Source of the DNA: CAJGBR01 sp045637425
GTDB taxonomy: Bacteria; Bacteroidota; Bacteroidia; Bacteroidales; Rikenellaceae
Direction of reading: 5' to 3'
DNA: 28,064 nucleotides
Assembly: GCA_045637425.1 (NCBI GenBank)
Contig: JAZTZL010000045.1
Location: 1-28,064 of the forward strand
Shown here: positions 9,310 to 16,915 of the stretch, in pieces
Layout of the letters: every line of letters starts with the position of its first letter
Position numbering within the stretch: the stretch's first letter is position 1
Notes under the pieces: generated by a model
Seen by the model: the letters and a program-made list of their open reading frames with translations, nothing else
What the model was told of the DNA's origin: nothing
Database searches by the model: none
Made by a program: the position numbers and the translations under genes

Positions 9310-9341
9310 CAAAAGTAGTTATTTTTTTCATAATGAGCAAA
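9310..9341 (-). promoter_or_regulatory. Promoter of the SRP RNA (TTTG-N20-TACTTTTG)
   Basis: On the minus strand TTTG (9341-9338) and TACTTTTG (9317-9310) are separated by exactly 20 bp. The predicted start, about 7 nt on, coincides with the 5' end of the paired SRP RNA. This site fixes the normal -33/-7 spacing for this genome. Confidence 0.82.
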
Positions 9342-9391
9342 GTTTTTTTTGAAATTTTATTAAATTTGCAATTCGACAGTTTGCATTAAAA

Positions 9392-10423
9392 ATGAAAAGG
9401 AAAAAGAATTATATTCGTTTGGGAGTGATTATCATTGTGTTAATGTTTGCCGTATCACTCGGTTGGGGGTTGAGTGTGTATAGGTACGCATTGGGTGAGG
9501 AAGTTGTAAAATCGGCTGTAATTCACATTCCGAGCGAAAGAGAAAATCTTACTTTTGACGAAATATTTCCCGATTCGGTGTTCAAAAATTTCCACTACGC
9601 AGAGAAGATGTGGAAGCATTACAACCCGAATGGTACGGTTCGGGGCGGTTGCTATACGCTCAAGACGGGAATGAGTCTCAGGCGAGTGTTCAATATGGTT
9701 CGTGCAGGACTGCAGACCCCTGTTAAGATTGTACTTAATCCCGTGCGCACGATGGATCGACTCGCAGGTATGGTCTCGAATTTTGTCGAGATTGACTCGC
9801 TGTCGTTACTTGTGAAATTGTCCGATGAAAAAACTGCCGAACACTACGGATTTACTCCGCAAACATTTATCGGAATGTTTTTGTCTGATACCTATGAGGT
9901 CTATTGGAATATTACTGCCGAACAGTTCGTAAACAAGATGCAGCGACAATATGAACATTTCTGGAATGACGAACGTCGCGAAAAGGCTAAGGCATTGAAA
10001 CTGTCGCCAATAGAGGTGATTACACTTGCGTCGATTGTGAACGAAGAGTCAAATATCCCCGAAGATATGGATTTGATTGCAAGCGTCTATCTCAACCGAT
10101 TGAGAAAGGGTATTGCGTTGCAAGCTGATCCTACGGTGAAATTCGCAGTGGGAAATTTCGCATTGAAACGTGTGCTGAAAGCTCATCTCGAGATAGATTC
10201 TCCATATAATACTTACAAGAAGAGAGGTTTGCCTCCGGGACCAATCTGCATTCCATCAAAAAGGGCAATAGATGCAGTGCTGAAAAATACACCTAGCAAC
10301 TATTTGTATTTTTGTGCGAGTGCCGATTTTTCTGGACGACATAAATTTGCACGTTCGCTTAAGGAACACAACCGCAATGCAGCAGCATATCAGGCTGCAC
10401 TAAACCGAGCAAAAATTCGTTAA
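9392..10423 (+). CDS. mltG: Endolytic peptidoglycan transglycosylase MltG
   Basis: MltG cuts nascent glycan strands at the inner membrane and so terminates peptidoglycan polymerisation. One N-terminal transmembrane segment covers about residues 9-30 (IRLGVIIIVLMFAVSLGWGL). The YceG domain holds LASIVNEESNIPEDMD with the catalytic glutamate at E218 or E219, then VYLNRLRKGIALQADPTV and the SPYNTY...GLPPGPI segment. The C-terminus has YLYFCASADFSGRHKFA. The length of 343 is usual. The M20 dipeptidase follows after 29 bp and may be co-transcribed. Confidence 0.94.
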   Translation: MKRKKNYIRLGVIIIVLMFAVSLGWGLSVYRYALGEEVVKSAVIHIPSERENLTFDEIFPDSVFKNFHYAEKMWKHYNPNGTVRGGCYTLKTGMSLRRVFNMVRAGLQTPVKIVLNPVRTMDRLAGMVSNFVEIDSLSLLVKLSDEKTAEHYGFTPQTFIGMFLSDTYEVYWNITAEQFVNKMQRQYEHFWNDERREKAKALKLSPIEVITLASIVNEESNIPEDMDLIASVYLNRLRKGIALQADPTVKFAVGNFALKRVLKAHLEIDSPYNTYKKRGLPPGPICIPSKRAIDAVLKNTPSNYLYFCASADFSGRHKFARSLKEHNRNAAAYQAALNRAKIR

Positions 10424-10452
10424 TAACATAATAACACTAAATTTTATTTGAT

Positions 10453-11823
10453 ATGGAAAAAACAAAAGCATTTATCGAGGCCAATCGTGAACGATTCCTT
10501 GAAGAGTTGTTTGAATTGTTGCGCATTCCGTCAATCAGCGCAGAATCAAAATACAAACCAGATATGGTACGCTGTGCTGAGAAGTGGCGTGAATTGCTGC
10601 TCAAGGCTGGTGCAGACAAGGCTGAAGTGATGCCGACAGAGGGTAATCCCGTAGTTTATGGCGAAAAAATGGTAGATCCAAAACTGCCTACAGTGTTGGT
10701 TTATGGCCACTATGACGTGATGCCCGTTGACCCCGTGGAATTGTGGAATACTGACCCATTCGAACCCGTTGTGAAAGATGGTCGCATCTGGGGTCGTGGT
10801 GCTGACGACGATAAAGGTCAATCATTTATGCACGCTAAGGCTTTTGAAGCTATGCTGGCTAACGGTACTCTGCCCTGCAACGTGAAGTTTATGTTGGAAG
10901 GTGAAGAGGAAATCGGTTCTCCGAGCCTGGGTAAATGGTGTGCTGACAATAAAGAAATGTTGGCTGCTGACATCATTCTCGTATCTGACACAAGTATGAT
11001 TGGTATGGAGACTCCGTCAATCACTTGCGGTTTGAGAGGTTTGTGCTATATGGAAGTTGAGGTTATCGGTCCTAACAAAGACCTCCATTCAGGTTTGTTT
11101 GGTGGTGCAGTAGCTAACCCGGCTAACGTGCTGACCAAGATGGTTTCATCGCTGACTGACGAAGAGGGTCGCATTACTATCCCGGGCTTCTATGATGACG
11201 TGAGAGTATTGTCTCAAGAAGAACGCGAAGCTATCGGTGAAACTCCGTTCTGCATCGAACGCTACAAAAAGAACCTCGACATCGAAGAAGTTCAAGGCGA
11301 AGCAGGTTACTCTACTATCGAACGTACAGGTATCCGTCCGTCACTCGACGTTAATGGTATTTGGGGTGGTTACATTGCTGAAGGTACCAAGACTGTTATC
11401 CCGTCAAAGGCGAGCGCTAAGATTTCTATGCGTCTGGTTCCGAACCAAGACTACGAAAAGATTGCAGAATTGTTCGAAAAACACTTCCGCGCAATTGCTC
11501 CGAAGTCTGTTAAGGTTAATGTTAAGTATCTGCACGGAGGTTATCCGTATGTATCTCCGACAGATATGCCTGCATACAAGGCTGCATCTAAGGCATTCGA
11601 ACAGACATTCGGTAAGACTCCGATTCCATTCTACTCTGGCGGTAGTATTCCTATCATCAGCACTTTCGAAAAGGTGTTGGGTCTGAAATCAATCCTGATG
11701 GGCTTTGGTTTGGATATCGACGCTATCCACTCTCCGAACGAAAGTTACGGCGTGGAAAACTTCTATAAAGGTATCGAAACAATCACTTGGTTCTATCAAT
11801 ATTTTGCTCAGCAAGAACGATAG
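10453..11823 (+). CDS. M20-family metallodipeptidase
   Basis: This is a cytoplasmic di-zinc peptidase of the M20 (PepV/CNDP-like) group, probably cleaving dipeptides. Metal ligands and catalytic residues are visible: GHYDVMP with H86, the bridging aspartate in GADDDKG near D119, and EGEEEIGS with E152/E153. A lid/dimerisation domain starts at about 205 (DLHSGLFGG). The C-terminus keeps SGGSIPI and GLDIDAIHSPNE, with a conserved late histidine. No signal peptide is present, and the length of 456 is normal. A GC-rich hairpin follows the stop. Confidence 0.9.
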   Translation: MEKTKAFIEANRERFLEELFELLRIPSISAESKYKPDMVRCAEKWRELLLKAGADKAEVMPTEGNPVVYGEKMVDPKLPTVLVYGHYDVMPVDPVELWNTDPFEPVVKDGRIWGRGADDDKGQSFMHAKAFEAMLANGTLPCNVKFMLEGEEEIGSPSLGKWCADNKEMLAADIILVSDTSMIGMETPSITCGLRGLCYMEVEVIGPNKDLHSGLFGGAVANPANVLTKMVSSLTDEEGRITIPGFYDDVRVLSQEEREAIGETPFCIERYKKNLDIEEVQGEAGYSTIERTGIRPSLDVNGIWGGYIAEGTKTVIPSKASAKISMRLVPNQDYEKIAELFEKHFRAIAPKSVKVNVKYLHGGYPYVSPTDMPAYKAASKAFEQTFGKTPIPFYSGGSIPIISTFEKVLGLKSILMGFGLDIDAIHSPNESYGVENFYKGIETITWFYQYFAQQER

Positions 11824-11850
11824 AACTTAATGTGGTATTAAACTGAAAAG

Positions 11851-11880
11851 ACACCCTCGTCATTGTTGTGGCGGGGGTGT
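11851..11880 (+). terminator. Hairpin terminator after the M20 dipeptidase gene
   Basis: A stem of 12 pairs (two of them G-T) runs from ACACCC at 11851 to GGGTGT ending at 11880 around TTGTTG. The T-tract after it is weak (TGTCGT), so a Rho-independent role is likely but not certain. Confidence 0.6.
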
Positions 11881-12013
11881 TGTCGTATCAGGTCGAGTGT
11901 CTATGCAGTAGGGTAGTGTCCAATGGCAAAAAATGAAAAAACTTATGGTTAATAAATTTAGTTTGATATTTAATGGTTATCTTTGCAGTATAGTATCCTA
12001 AATGAAAGAATAA

Positions 12014-13567
12014 ATGAAAAAAGATATGAAACGTATTTTGTTTGCCTGTGTAGCATTGTGCTGTATGACTGCCACAGCCGTAGCGCAAAAGAATGCTACG
12101 CAAAAAATTATCGAAATGGGTAGAACCGATAATCAAGTAATGGAACACCTTGATGTATTGTGTAATCGTATCGGAGGGCGTGTTATCGGTTCAAATGCTT
12201 ATGACAATGCAGTGGAATGGGTTGCTGCAAAATTTAAGGAGTGGGGACTCGAAGTAGAGGTGCAAGAGGCAGGTACACTGCCTGTGGGATTCAACCGAGG
12301 TCCGTGGTTTGGTCGCGTTTTGGGCGAAAAGAATATGCAGCTGCACTTTGCTACGCCCGCCTACACCGTGGGTACTAAGGGTGTGCAACGTGGACACGTG
12401 CTGCTCGAGCCGATGTCGCAGGGTGAGTTCGATTTGATGAAGAGTCGATTGAAAGGTGCGTGGGTATTGGTTAATGGTACGAGCAACGGCTTTGCTATTG
12501 ATCGCTCGGCAAAGGGCGATTCTATCAGAAGGGTTACACTGATGAAAAATGACAGCATCAGAAAACTCAACCAGCAGATAACGGCTGACAATAGAAAGAA
12601 TAATACGAATAATCCGACTATCCCGCTGATTACAGATGTTCCTGCGCTGTTCTACAAGGAGATGTGCGAGGCAGGAGTATTGGGATTTATTCAATCGGCA
12701 AAGGTGCCGTTGCAGGCTCATTTCGATCGTACTGTGCTCACCGATCCGACATTCACTTTCGATAATCTGCCAAAGGCTTGCGATATCAAATTAGATGAAC
12801 ACCAGTATGCCGAAATCAAGCAATTGGTCAAAGAACGACACACATTTTTCTTAGAATTTGAAATTCGCAATCACTTCCGAATGGGGCCGGTGAAATATCA
12901 CAACGTAATAGGAAAAATCAGAGGAACAAAGTATCCTGATGAATATGTGATGGCAAGTGCCCACCTGGACGCATACGATGTAGGTACGGGTGCGATTGAT
13001 TGCGGAGCCGGAATGACTTCGGTTATCGAGGCTGCACGACTCGTTGCAATGTCGGGTGCAAAACCAAAGCGTTCGATGATATTCTTCGCATTTGCGGGCG
13101 AGGAGTTCGGTTTGTTGGGAGCTCAAGCTTGGGTTAAGGCAAATAAAGATAAACTAAAAAATATTTCCAATTTGTTTAATCGAGATGGAGGTCCGCTTCC
13201 TCCTGTTGGCATACGCGTACCTAAGGCTATGTATCAGGACTTTGTAAAGATTTGCGAACCCATCAAGAGTATTAATCCCGACTTTCCATTTGAGGTGAAA
13301 GAGGTGGGGCCTTTCAAACAAACCAAGAAATTGTGGGGTACAGATGCGTCGGTATTCGAAATAGAAGGTGTACCCGTGATTCCGCTTGATGAAAGAGATG
13401 TCAAAGGGTATGATTACAATTACAGAGAAACATACCATAGTGAACGAGATACCTATAACAAGAGTATTCCCGAGTATCAGAAGCACGCTGCTACAGTAAT
13501 GGCAGTAATCACTTTGGGCGTGGCAAATCTCGATCACCTTCTCTCTCGCGAAGGTCTTTACGAGTAG
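12014..13567 (+). CDS. Secreted M28-family zinc peptidase
   Basis: This exported aminopeptidase-like enzyme probably acts in the periplasm on peptides. A signal peptide occupies about residues 1-25 (ends TAVAQ). A PA-like insert covers about 110-250. The M28 catalytic core has SAHLDAYD with H317 and D319, bridging D329 in GAIDCGAG, the AGEEFGLLGA pair E363/E364, the NRDGGPLP aspartate near 391 and the late YHSERDTY histidine. All co-catalytic zinc ligands are therefore present. A -7-like TATCTTTG lies at 11978-11985 without a clear -33 box. The next gene begins 37 bp after the stop. Confidence 0.9.
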   Translation: MKKDMKRILFACVALCCMTATAVAQKNATQKIIEMGRTDNQVMEHLDVLCNRIGGRVIGSNAYDNAVEWVAAKFKEWGLEVEVQEAGTLPVGFNRGPWFGRVLGEKNMQLHFATPAYTVGTKGVQRGHVLLEPMSQGEFDLMKSRLKGAWVLVNGTSNGFAIDRSAKGDSIRRVTLMKNDSIRKLNQQITADNRKNNTNNPTIPLITDVPALFYKEMCEAGVLGFIQSAKVPLQAHFDRTVLTDPTFTFDNLPKACDIKLDEHQYAEIKQLVKERHTFFLEFEIRNHFRMGPVKYHNVIGKIRGTKYPDEYVMASAHLDAYDVGTGAIDCGAGMTSVIEAARLVAMSGAKPKRSMIFFAFAGEEFGLLGAQAWVKANKDKLKNISNLFNRDGGPLPPVGIRVPKAMYQDFVKICEPIKSINPDFPFEVKEVGPFKQTKKLWGTDASVFEIEGVPVIPLDERDVKGYDYNYRETYHSERDTYNKSIPEYQKHAATVMAVITLGVANLDHLLSREGLYE

Positions 13568-13604
13568 TTGAATTTGAAAATTTTTAACCTAAAATAATAT
13601 AGAT

Positions 13605-14327
13605 ATGAAAAGAGTAATTTTGATTATGATGTGCTTGTTGGCATCATTCAAATTTTCGAGCGCAGTTGCTCAAAAAAATGAAACAAAATTCGAAATTAGC
13701 CCGATGGCTGCTGTTGATGTATCCAAAATGTCACCATTGCAAATTTCGGTAATTTATCGTAATGTCAAGGACATTAAACTCAATGGTGTAACTGTAACAG
13801 AAAAAATCGATTTAGAAGAATACCCTTTAGTAGATAAGATGAATGACGTATTAAAGAGTATTGCTATTGGCGATGACAATGTTAAGTTTGTTCGTAAAAA
13901 AACTTTAAGACAACATAAATTCAGAGATAATAAAGTTGAGGAATATTACTTAATTCCAAACAAATTTGGAACTACTAAAGTGGAATTTACAGCAGTTGCT
14001 GATAATGGCGAAGTGTTGAAAAAAACTTTAGTGATGAATGTAGGTGACGGAAGAAACGAAGGGCTCGAGATTGATATTCCTTCTGATAAGATTGTCAAAA
14101 AGGGTAAAACTTATCCGTTTATTGTGAATGTCGGAGAAGATGTGAAATATGTCAATGTGTACATATATGGTCAAGACAACGTCTACTACAAAAAGGTGTC
14201 AAAGGGTAAAGTCTCTTTTGATCTCGATTTGTCAGGTGTTTCAGGAGAAGTTAGAGTGAAAATTACGGCGTATGATGAAGAGTATAAGAATCGCTCAATA
14301 GATACAAAACTTGAAGTGAAACATTAG
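13605..14327 (+). CDS. Secreted protein of unknown function
   Basis: I do not recognise this family. Residues 1-22 form a signal peptide (cleavage after AVAQ). The mature part alternates short hydrophobic and charged stretches with a predicted all-beta look, and a change near residue 155 (after MNVGDGRN) suggests two beta-sandwich-like domains. No catalytic motif and no lipobox are seen. It follows the M28 peptidase by 37 bp on the same strand and ends in a strong terminator, so it may share a transcript with it. It is lysine-rich and AT-richer than its neighbour. Confidence 0.75.
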   Translation: MKRVILIMMCLLASFKFSSAVAQKNETKFEISPMAAVDVSKMSPLQISVIYRNVKDIKLNGVTVTEKIDLEEYPLVDKMNDVLKSIAIGDDNVKFVRKKTLRQHKFRDNKVEEYYLIPNKFGTTKVEFTAVADNGEVLKKTLVMNVGDGRNEGLEIDIPSDKIVKKGKTYPFIVNVGEDVKYVNVYIYGQDNVYYKKVSKGKVSFDLDLSGVSGEVRVKITAYDEEYKNRSIDTKLEVKH

Positions 14328-14347
14328 ACATTTCTGTGAAATTAATG

Positions 14348-14379
14348 AGTCTGTCTAACGAACTTTCGTTAGACAGACT
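14348..14379 (+). terminator. Strong Rho-independent terminator
   Basis: A long perfect stem (AGTCTGTCTAACGA... and its complement) is followed by TTTGTTTTT. It closes the secreted-protein transcript and marks the end of the core-genome block. Confidence 0.85.
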
Positions 14380-14664
14380 TTGTTTTTAACTCACTGATTT
14401 TCAGTGTTAGTTTTTACAAAAATTGCGAAATCCTACATAGAAGACTACGACAGAGGTCGTTATTAAGTCAAAAACTACGAGTAGAAAGGTGCATAAACCT
14501 TTTGAAAGTAAAGTACTGAAATCAAGCATCTTCCAATGATGCATTGTGAACAAACCCAAATGGCGTATGAGCGAACTACAAAGTTCACTACATACGCCAC
14601 TTTTGTCTTGAATTAGTTTGTATTAATTTGGACTACTTTGAATCCCATAATATGGGCACTATGG
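14380..14664. other. Intergenic junction between core genome and accessory island
   Basis: No gene is seen in these 285 bases. They hold a hairpin with a 9-bp outer stem (TGGCGTATG at 14561-14569, CATACGCCA at 14591-14599) and an inner GAACT/AGTTC stem, plus a small GCATC/GATGC pair at 14527-14543. The larger hairpin lies about 66 bp beyond the stop of the minus-strand DnaE-like gene and may end that transcript. I see no clear attachment-site repeat or integrase. Confidence 0.5.
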
Positions 14665-15747
14665 TTAGCAGTCTTCGCTTGCGGCCACGCACAATGCTGC
14701 TCGGGCAAATTCCTGTGGGAAATGGGTTTTAAGGTAGGCGGTTGCGTAGGCGAGGTATGCAAGTACTACAGCGTGGGCTTTGGGGTAGGCGTACAATCCA
14801 TACTCGGTCATCGTTTGCCAACTCGCTTCACCATATTTTGTCACCCAGCGAGGACGATACAACTCCAACTTTTCTAACCGTTTTCTACCCACGGCACGGC
14901 GCAAATCCTCTGCCTCAGCCTCACTAAATCCGCAAGCCATCGCATCGCGCATAATCTCCTCTTGAAAACAATATCGTGAATCATTCTCGTTAAACATCTC
15001 AAACGCCCCTGGCCTATTTATGGCGCAAAGACGCACCAAATCATCAAACGAAATCGGCGGATTAAAATACATCTCATTAACCAATCTTCTACGATTTAGG
15101 CAATAGATTCCCGTCAAGTCGCCATAGCGTAGCGAGCGATAAGTCTCGGCATCGTCGAGCGGTATTCGCAAATCGCAACCATTAGACAAGTCGGACAGCA
15201 TCAATCCGCAGTTCTCCCAAATCCCGTAGTTTGCTCTGCTGATCAGTCCTGCGATGTTTGACGCTACAAGCGTTACGCTATGCCCCTCGCTCTCATTACT
15301 CGCAATTGCCTGCTCCAAATCTCGCAGATGAGATGGGCGCAAAATCTTACCAATAAGCAGCTCCACCTCGGTAAACTTTGGGCAATCCTCGGGCATAAAT
15401 CGAGCGAACATTAGGTCGCATTTTATGGGGTCAATGTTCGTAATTCGCAAGCAATAAAAGACCAGCGAGGCAGAAAAGACTCCTCGACCCGCAATATATG
15501 ATATCCCCAATAGATTCATTTGCTCGGTTATCTCTACCACACCAAGCAGATACTCCACATAGCCACAACGCTCAAAAACCGCGACTTCGTGGTCGATGCG
15601 TTGCAGATACTCTTCTCGGTTTTCAGGAGTCAATAGGCCTCGACATTCTGCGTAGTCAATTACCACTTTTCGCAGATACTTTGCCGGTGATTTTGCAAAT
15701 TTCTTGGGAAGTTTAATGCGCGGAATGCTAATCTTGTACTCGCTCAT
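14665..15747 (-). CDS. DnaE-like protein: catalytically incomplete fragment of DNA polymerase III alpha
   Basis: The protein aligns by eye with the middle of DnaE. Residues 24-115 match the stretch leading into the active site; the DnaE GRGSAAGSLVAY...IDPIKYDLLFERF region appears here as GRGVFSASLVFYCLRITNIDPIKCDLMFARF. Where DnaE has the PDIDIDF metal-binding aspartates, this protein has CPKFTEVELLIG. The C-terminal half keeps RPGAFEM, FQEEIM, EAEDLRRAVGRKR and YPKAHAVVLAYLAYATAYLKTHFPQEF. The PHP domain, clamp-binding and tau-binding regions are absent (360 residues against about 1150). It therefore cannot be a normal polymerase. It is last in the operon, and its ATG overlaps the FtsK-gamma gene by 20 nt, suggesting translational coupling. 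Confidence 0.75.
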   Translation of the reverse strand: MSEYKISIPRIKLPKKFAKSPAKYLRKVVIDYAECRGLLTPENREEYLQRIDHEVAVFERCGYVEYLLGVVEITEQMNLLGISYIAGRGVFSASLVFYCLRITNIDPIKCDLMFARFMPEDCPKFTEVELLIGKILRPSHLRDLEQAIASNESEGHSVTLVASNIAGLISRANYGIWENCGLMLSDLSNGCDLRIPLDDAETYRSLRYGDLTGIYCLNRRRLVNEMYFNPPISFDDLVRLCAINRPGAFEMFNENDSRYCFQEEIMRDAMACGFSEAEAEDLRRAVGRKRLEKLELYRPRWVTKYGEASWQTMTEYGLYAYPKAHAVVLAYLAYATAYLKTHFPQEFARAALCVAASEDC

Positions 15748-15937
15748 TGTCGTTCTCTTTTGAGGTTAATACTCCCGACTCCTCGATTTGTCGGATAATG
15801 CGGTTTGCTCGGTTAAAGCCGATGCAAAACTTTTCGCTTATGCCAGAGGCGATCAATCTTTTCTGCCCTTTGGCATACTCCACAACCTCGTCAAACAGCG
15901 GGTCGTGACTATTCTGGCTAAAGGTTTTCTTCTCCAT
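15728..15937 (-). CDS. Stand-alone FtsK gamma-domain (winged-helix) protein
   Basis: This 69-residue protein is almost only an FtsK gamma domain, the winged helix that reads KOPS DNA in FtsK. HDPLFDEVVEYA opens at residue 11, and the recognition-helix region FCIGFNRANRIIRQIEESGVL spans about 37-57 (FtsK has IGYNRAARIIDQLEE). There is no motor part. The gene overlaps the upstream FtsK motor-like gene by 20 nt and the downstream DnaE-like gene by 20 nt, so the three are tightly coupled. Together with the gene above it looks like a split FtsK C-terminus. A paralogous domain heads the operon (gene at 16916-17863). Confidence 0.78.
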   Translation of the reverse strand: MEKKTFSQNSHDPLFDEVVEYAKGQKRLIASGISEKFCIGFNRANRIIRQIEESGVLTSKENDNERVQD

Positions 15938-16634
15938 TGTTATCTATTACATTTATTGTTTGCAGTTTTGTCAGTTTGAGATTGTGCGAGAAGAGCATCT
16001 CGCCCTTGTTGGTCAATAATGTTGCCTCTGGAGTGTCGATAATCCCTCTCGATTCTATGGCTGTTGCAACACGAAAAGCCACTCGCGTAGGCATCTCGAT
16101 GCGCAATCGTGCCGGCAGGATAGTATGCTCTAATCGTGCCGTTGCAAGTACGGTGTAGATACCTACTCGGGGGCCTCGTTGAGCAATAAACACAATCTTC
16201 TCTATGATGCTCTTATCCATCAGCACAAGGTGGTCGAAGTTATCAATCAACACCATTTTTGGAGGGAAGGAGAGGTTTGGATTTTTAATATTGTCGCACA
16301 ACATCTCCAACGCCTCACGAATCTCCTCCATCGTAGTCAGATATGTGTCGAAATAGGGGCGATTACCATCGATCCCTTTGGGGTCGATATAGATGACAAA
16401 ACACCCCTCAAACACCTTTTTGGGGGCATAATAAATAGACTTCGCAAAGGCGTGTAGAAGGTTTGTTTCCCCTTGCGCCGTTGCCCCTCCGACCAAAATA
16501 TTTCCCACCTTTGCCAAATCGACAATCAGGGGCTGGTTGTTGTCATCGTAGCCGAGACAAATAGGCAATCCCATACACTTTGTCTGCTCCTTATGAGTGT
16601 GCATAATCGTTTTAAGTTCATTCTTGTTCTTCAT
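15918..16634 (-). CDS. FtsK motor-like protein with a degenerate Walker A
   Basis: The 238-residue protein matches the RecA-like beta domain of FtsK. LGYDDNNQPLIVDLAKVGNILVGGATAQGETN mirrors the LGkdisG.pvvaDLAKmPHlLvaGaTGSGKS region (key part: GGATAQGETN, residues 49-58). The P-loop lysine is a glutamate (E56). The Walker B strand MVLIDNFDHLV keeps the aspartate, but the next acidic residue is asparagine. Later FtsK-like segments are GIYTVLATARLEHTILPARLR, MPTRVAFRVAT and NKGEMLFS. ATP hydrolysis is thus unlikely. The start at 16634 is assumed; an ATG ten codons on (16604) is an alternative. No alpha domain or membrane anchor is present. Confidence 0.75.
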   Translation of the reverse strand: MKNKNELKTIMHTHKEQTKCMGLPICLGYDDNNQPLIVDLAKVGNILVGGATAQGETNLLHAFAKSIYYAPKKVFEGCFVIYIDPKGIDGNRPYFDTYLTTMEEIREALEMLCDNIKNPNLSFPPKMVLIDNFDHLVLMDKSIIEKIVFIAQRGPRVGIYTVLATARLEHTILPARLRIEMPTRVAFRVATAIESRGIIDTPEATLLTNKGEMLFSHNLKLTKLQTINVIDNNGEENL

Positions 16635-16915
16635 CTTCTTGCTCTATTATTTTGTCAATATAGTTGTCGTTGTAAAGTCCTTTCTCTATCGCCTTTGCCA
16701 TAAGTGCCGAGTAGATGCGCCAGTAGTTCGGGCCGTGAGGAGTATCCTTCTTGCTACTGCGACGATGCTCGGTCATCGTTTGCAAGTTCGCCTCGCCATA
16801 CGCCTCTACCCAACGAGGGCAGTACTCTGCCAATTTATACTCTTGTTTTCTACCTACTGCTCAATGCAAAAGCCTCACTATCACCAAATCCGCGAATCAT
16901 TACTCTCAGTTAAAA
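16618..16915 (-). pseudogene. Decayed second copy of the DnaE-like C-terminus, fused to an unrelated tail
   Basis: Right after the stop of the upstream gene, the minus strand encodes MIRGFGDSEAFALSS in one frame, then AVGRKQEYKLAEYCPRW and VEAYGEANLQTMTEH in another. These match MRDAMACGFSEAEAEDLRRAVGRK and RPRWVTKYGEASWQTMTEY of the intact DnaE-like protein, with a frameshift near 16860. After TMTEH the similarity stops, and a 48-residue tail (ending EQEDEEQE) runs to 16618. A 71-codon open frame from a TTG at 16833 could still be translated, because it overlaps the FtsK-like start by 17 nt. I read it as the relic of a duplicated DnaE-like gene. Confidence 0.65.
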
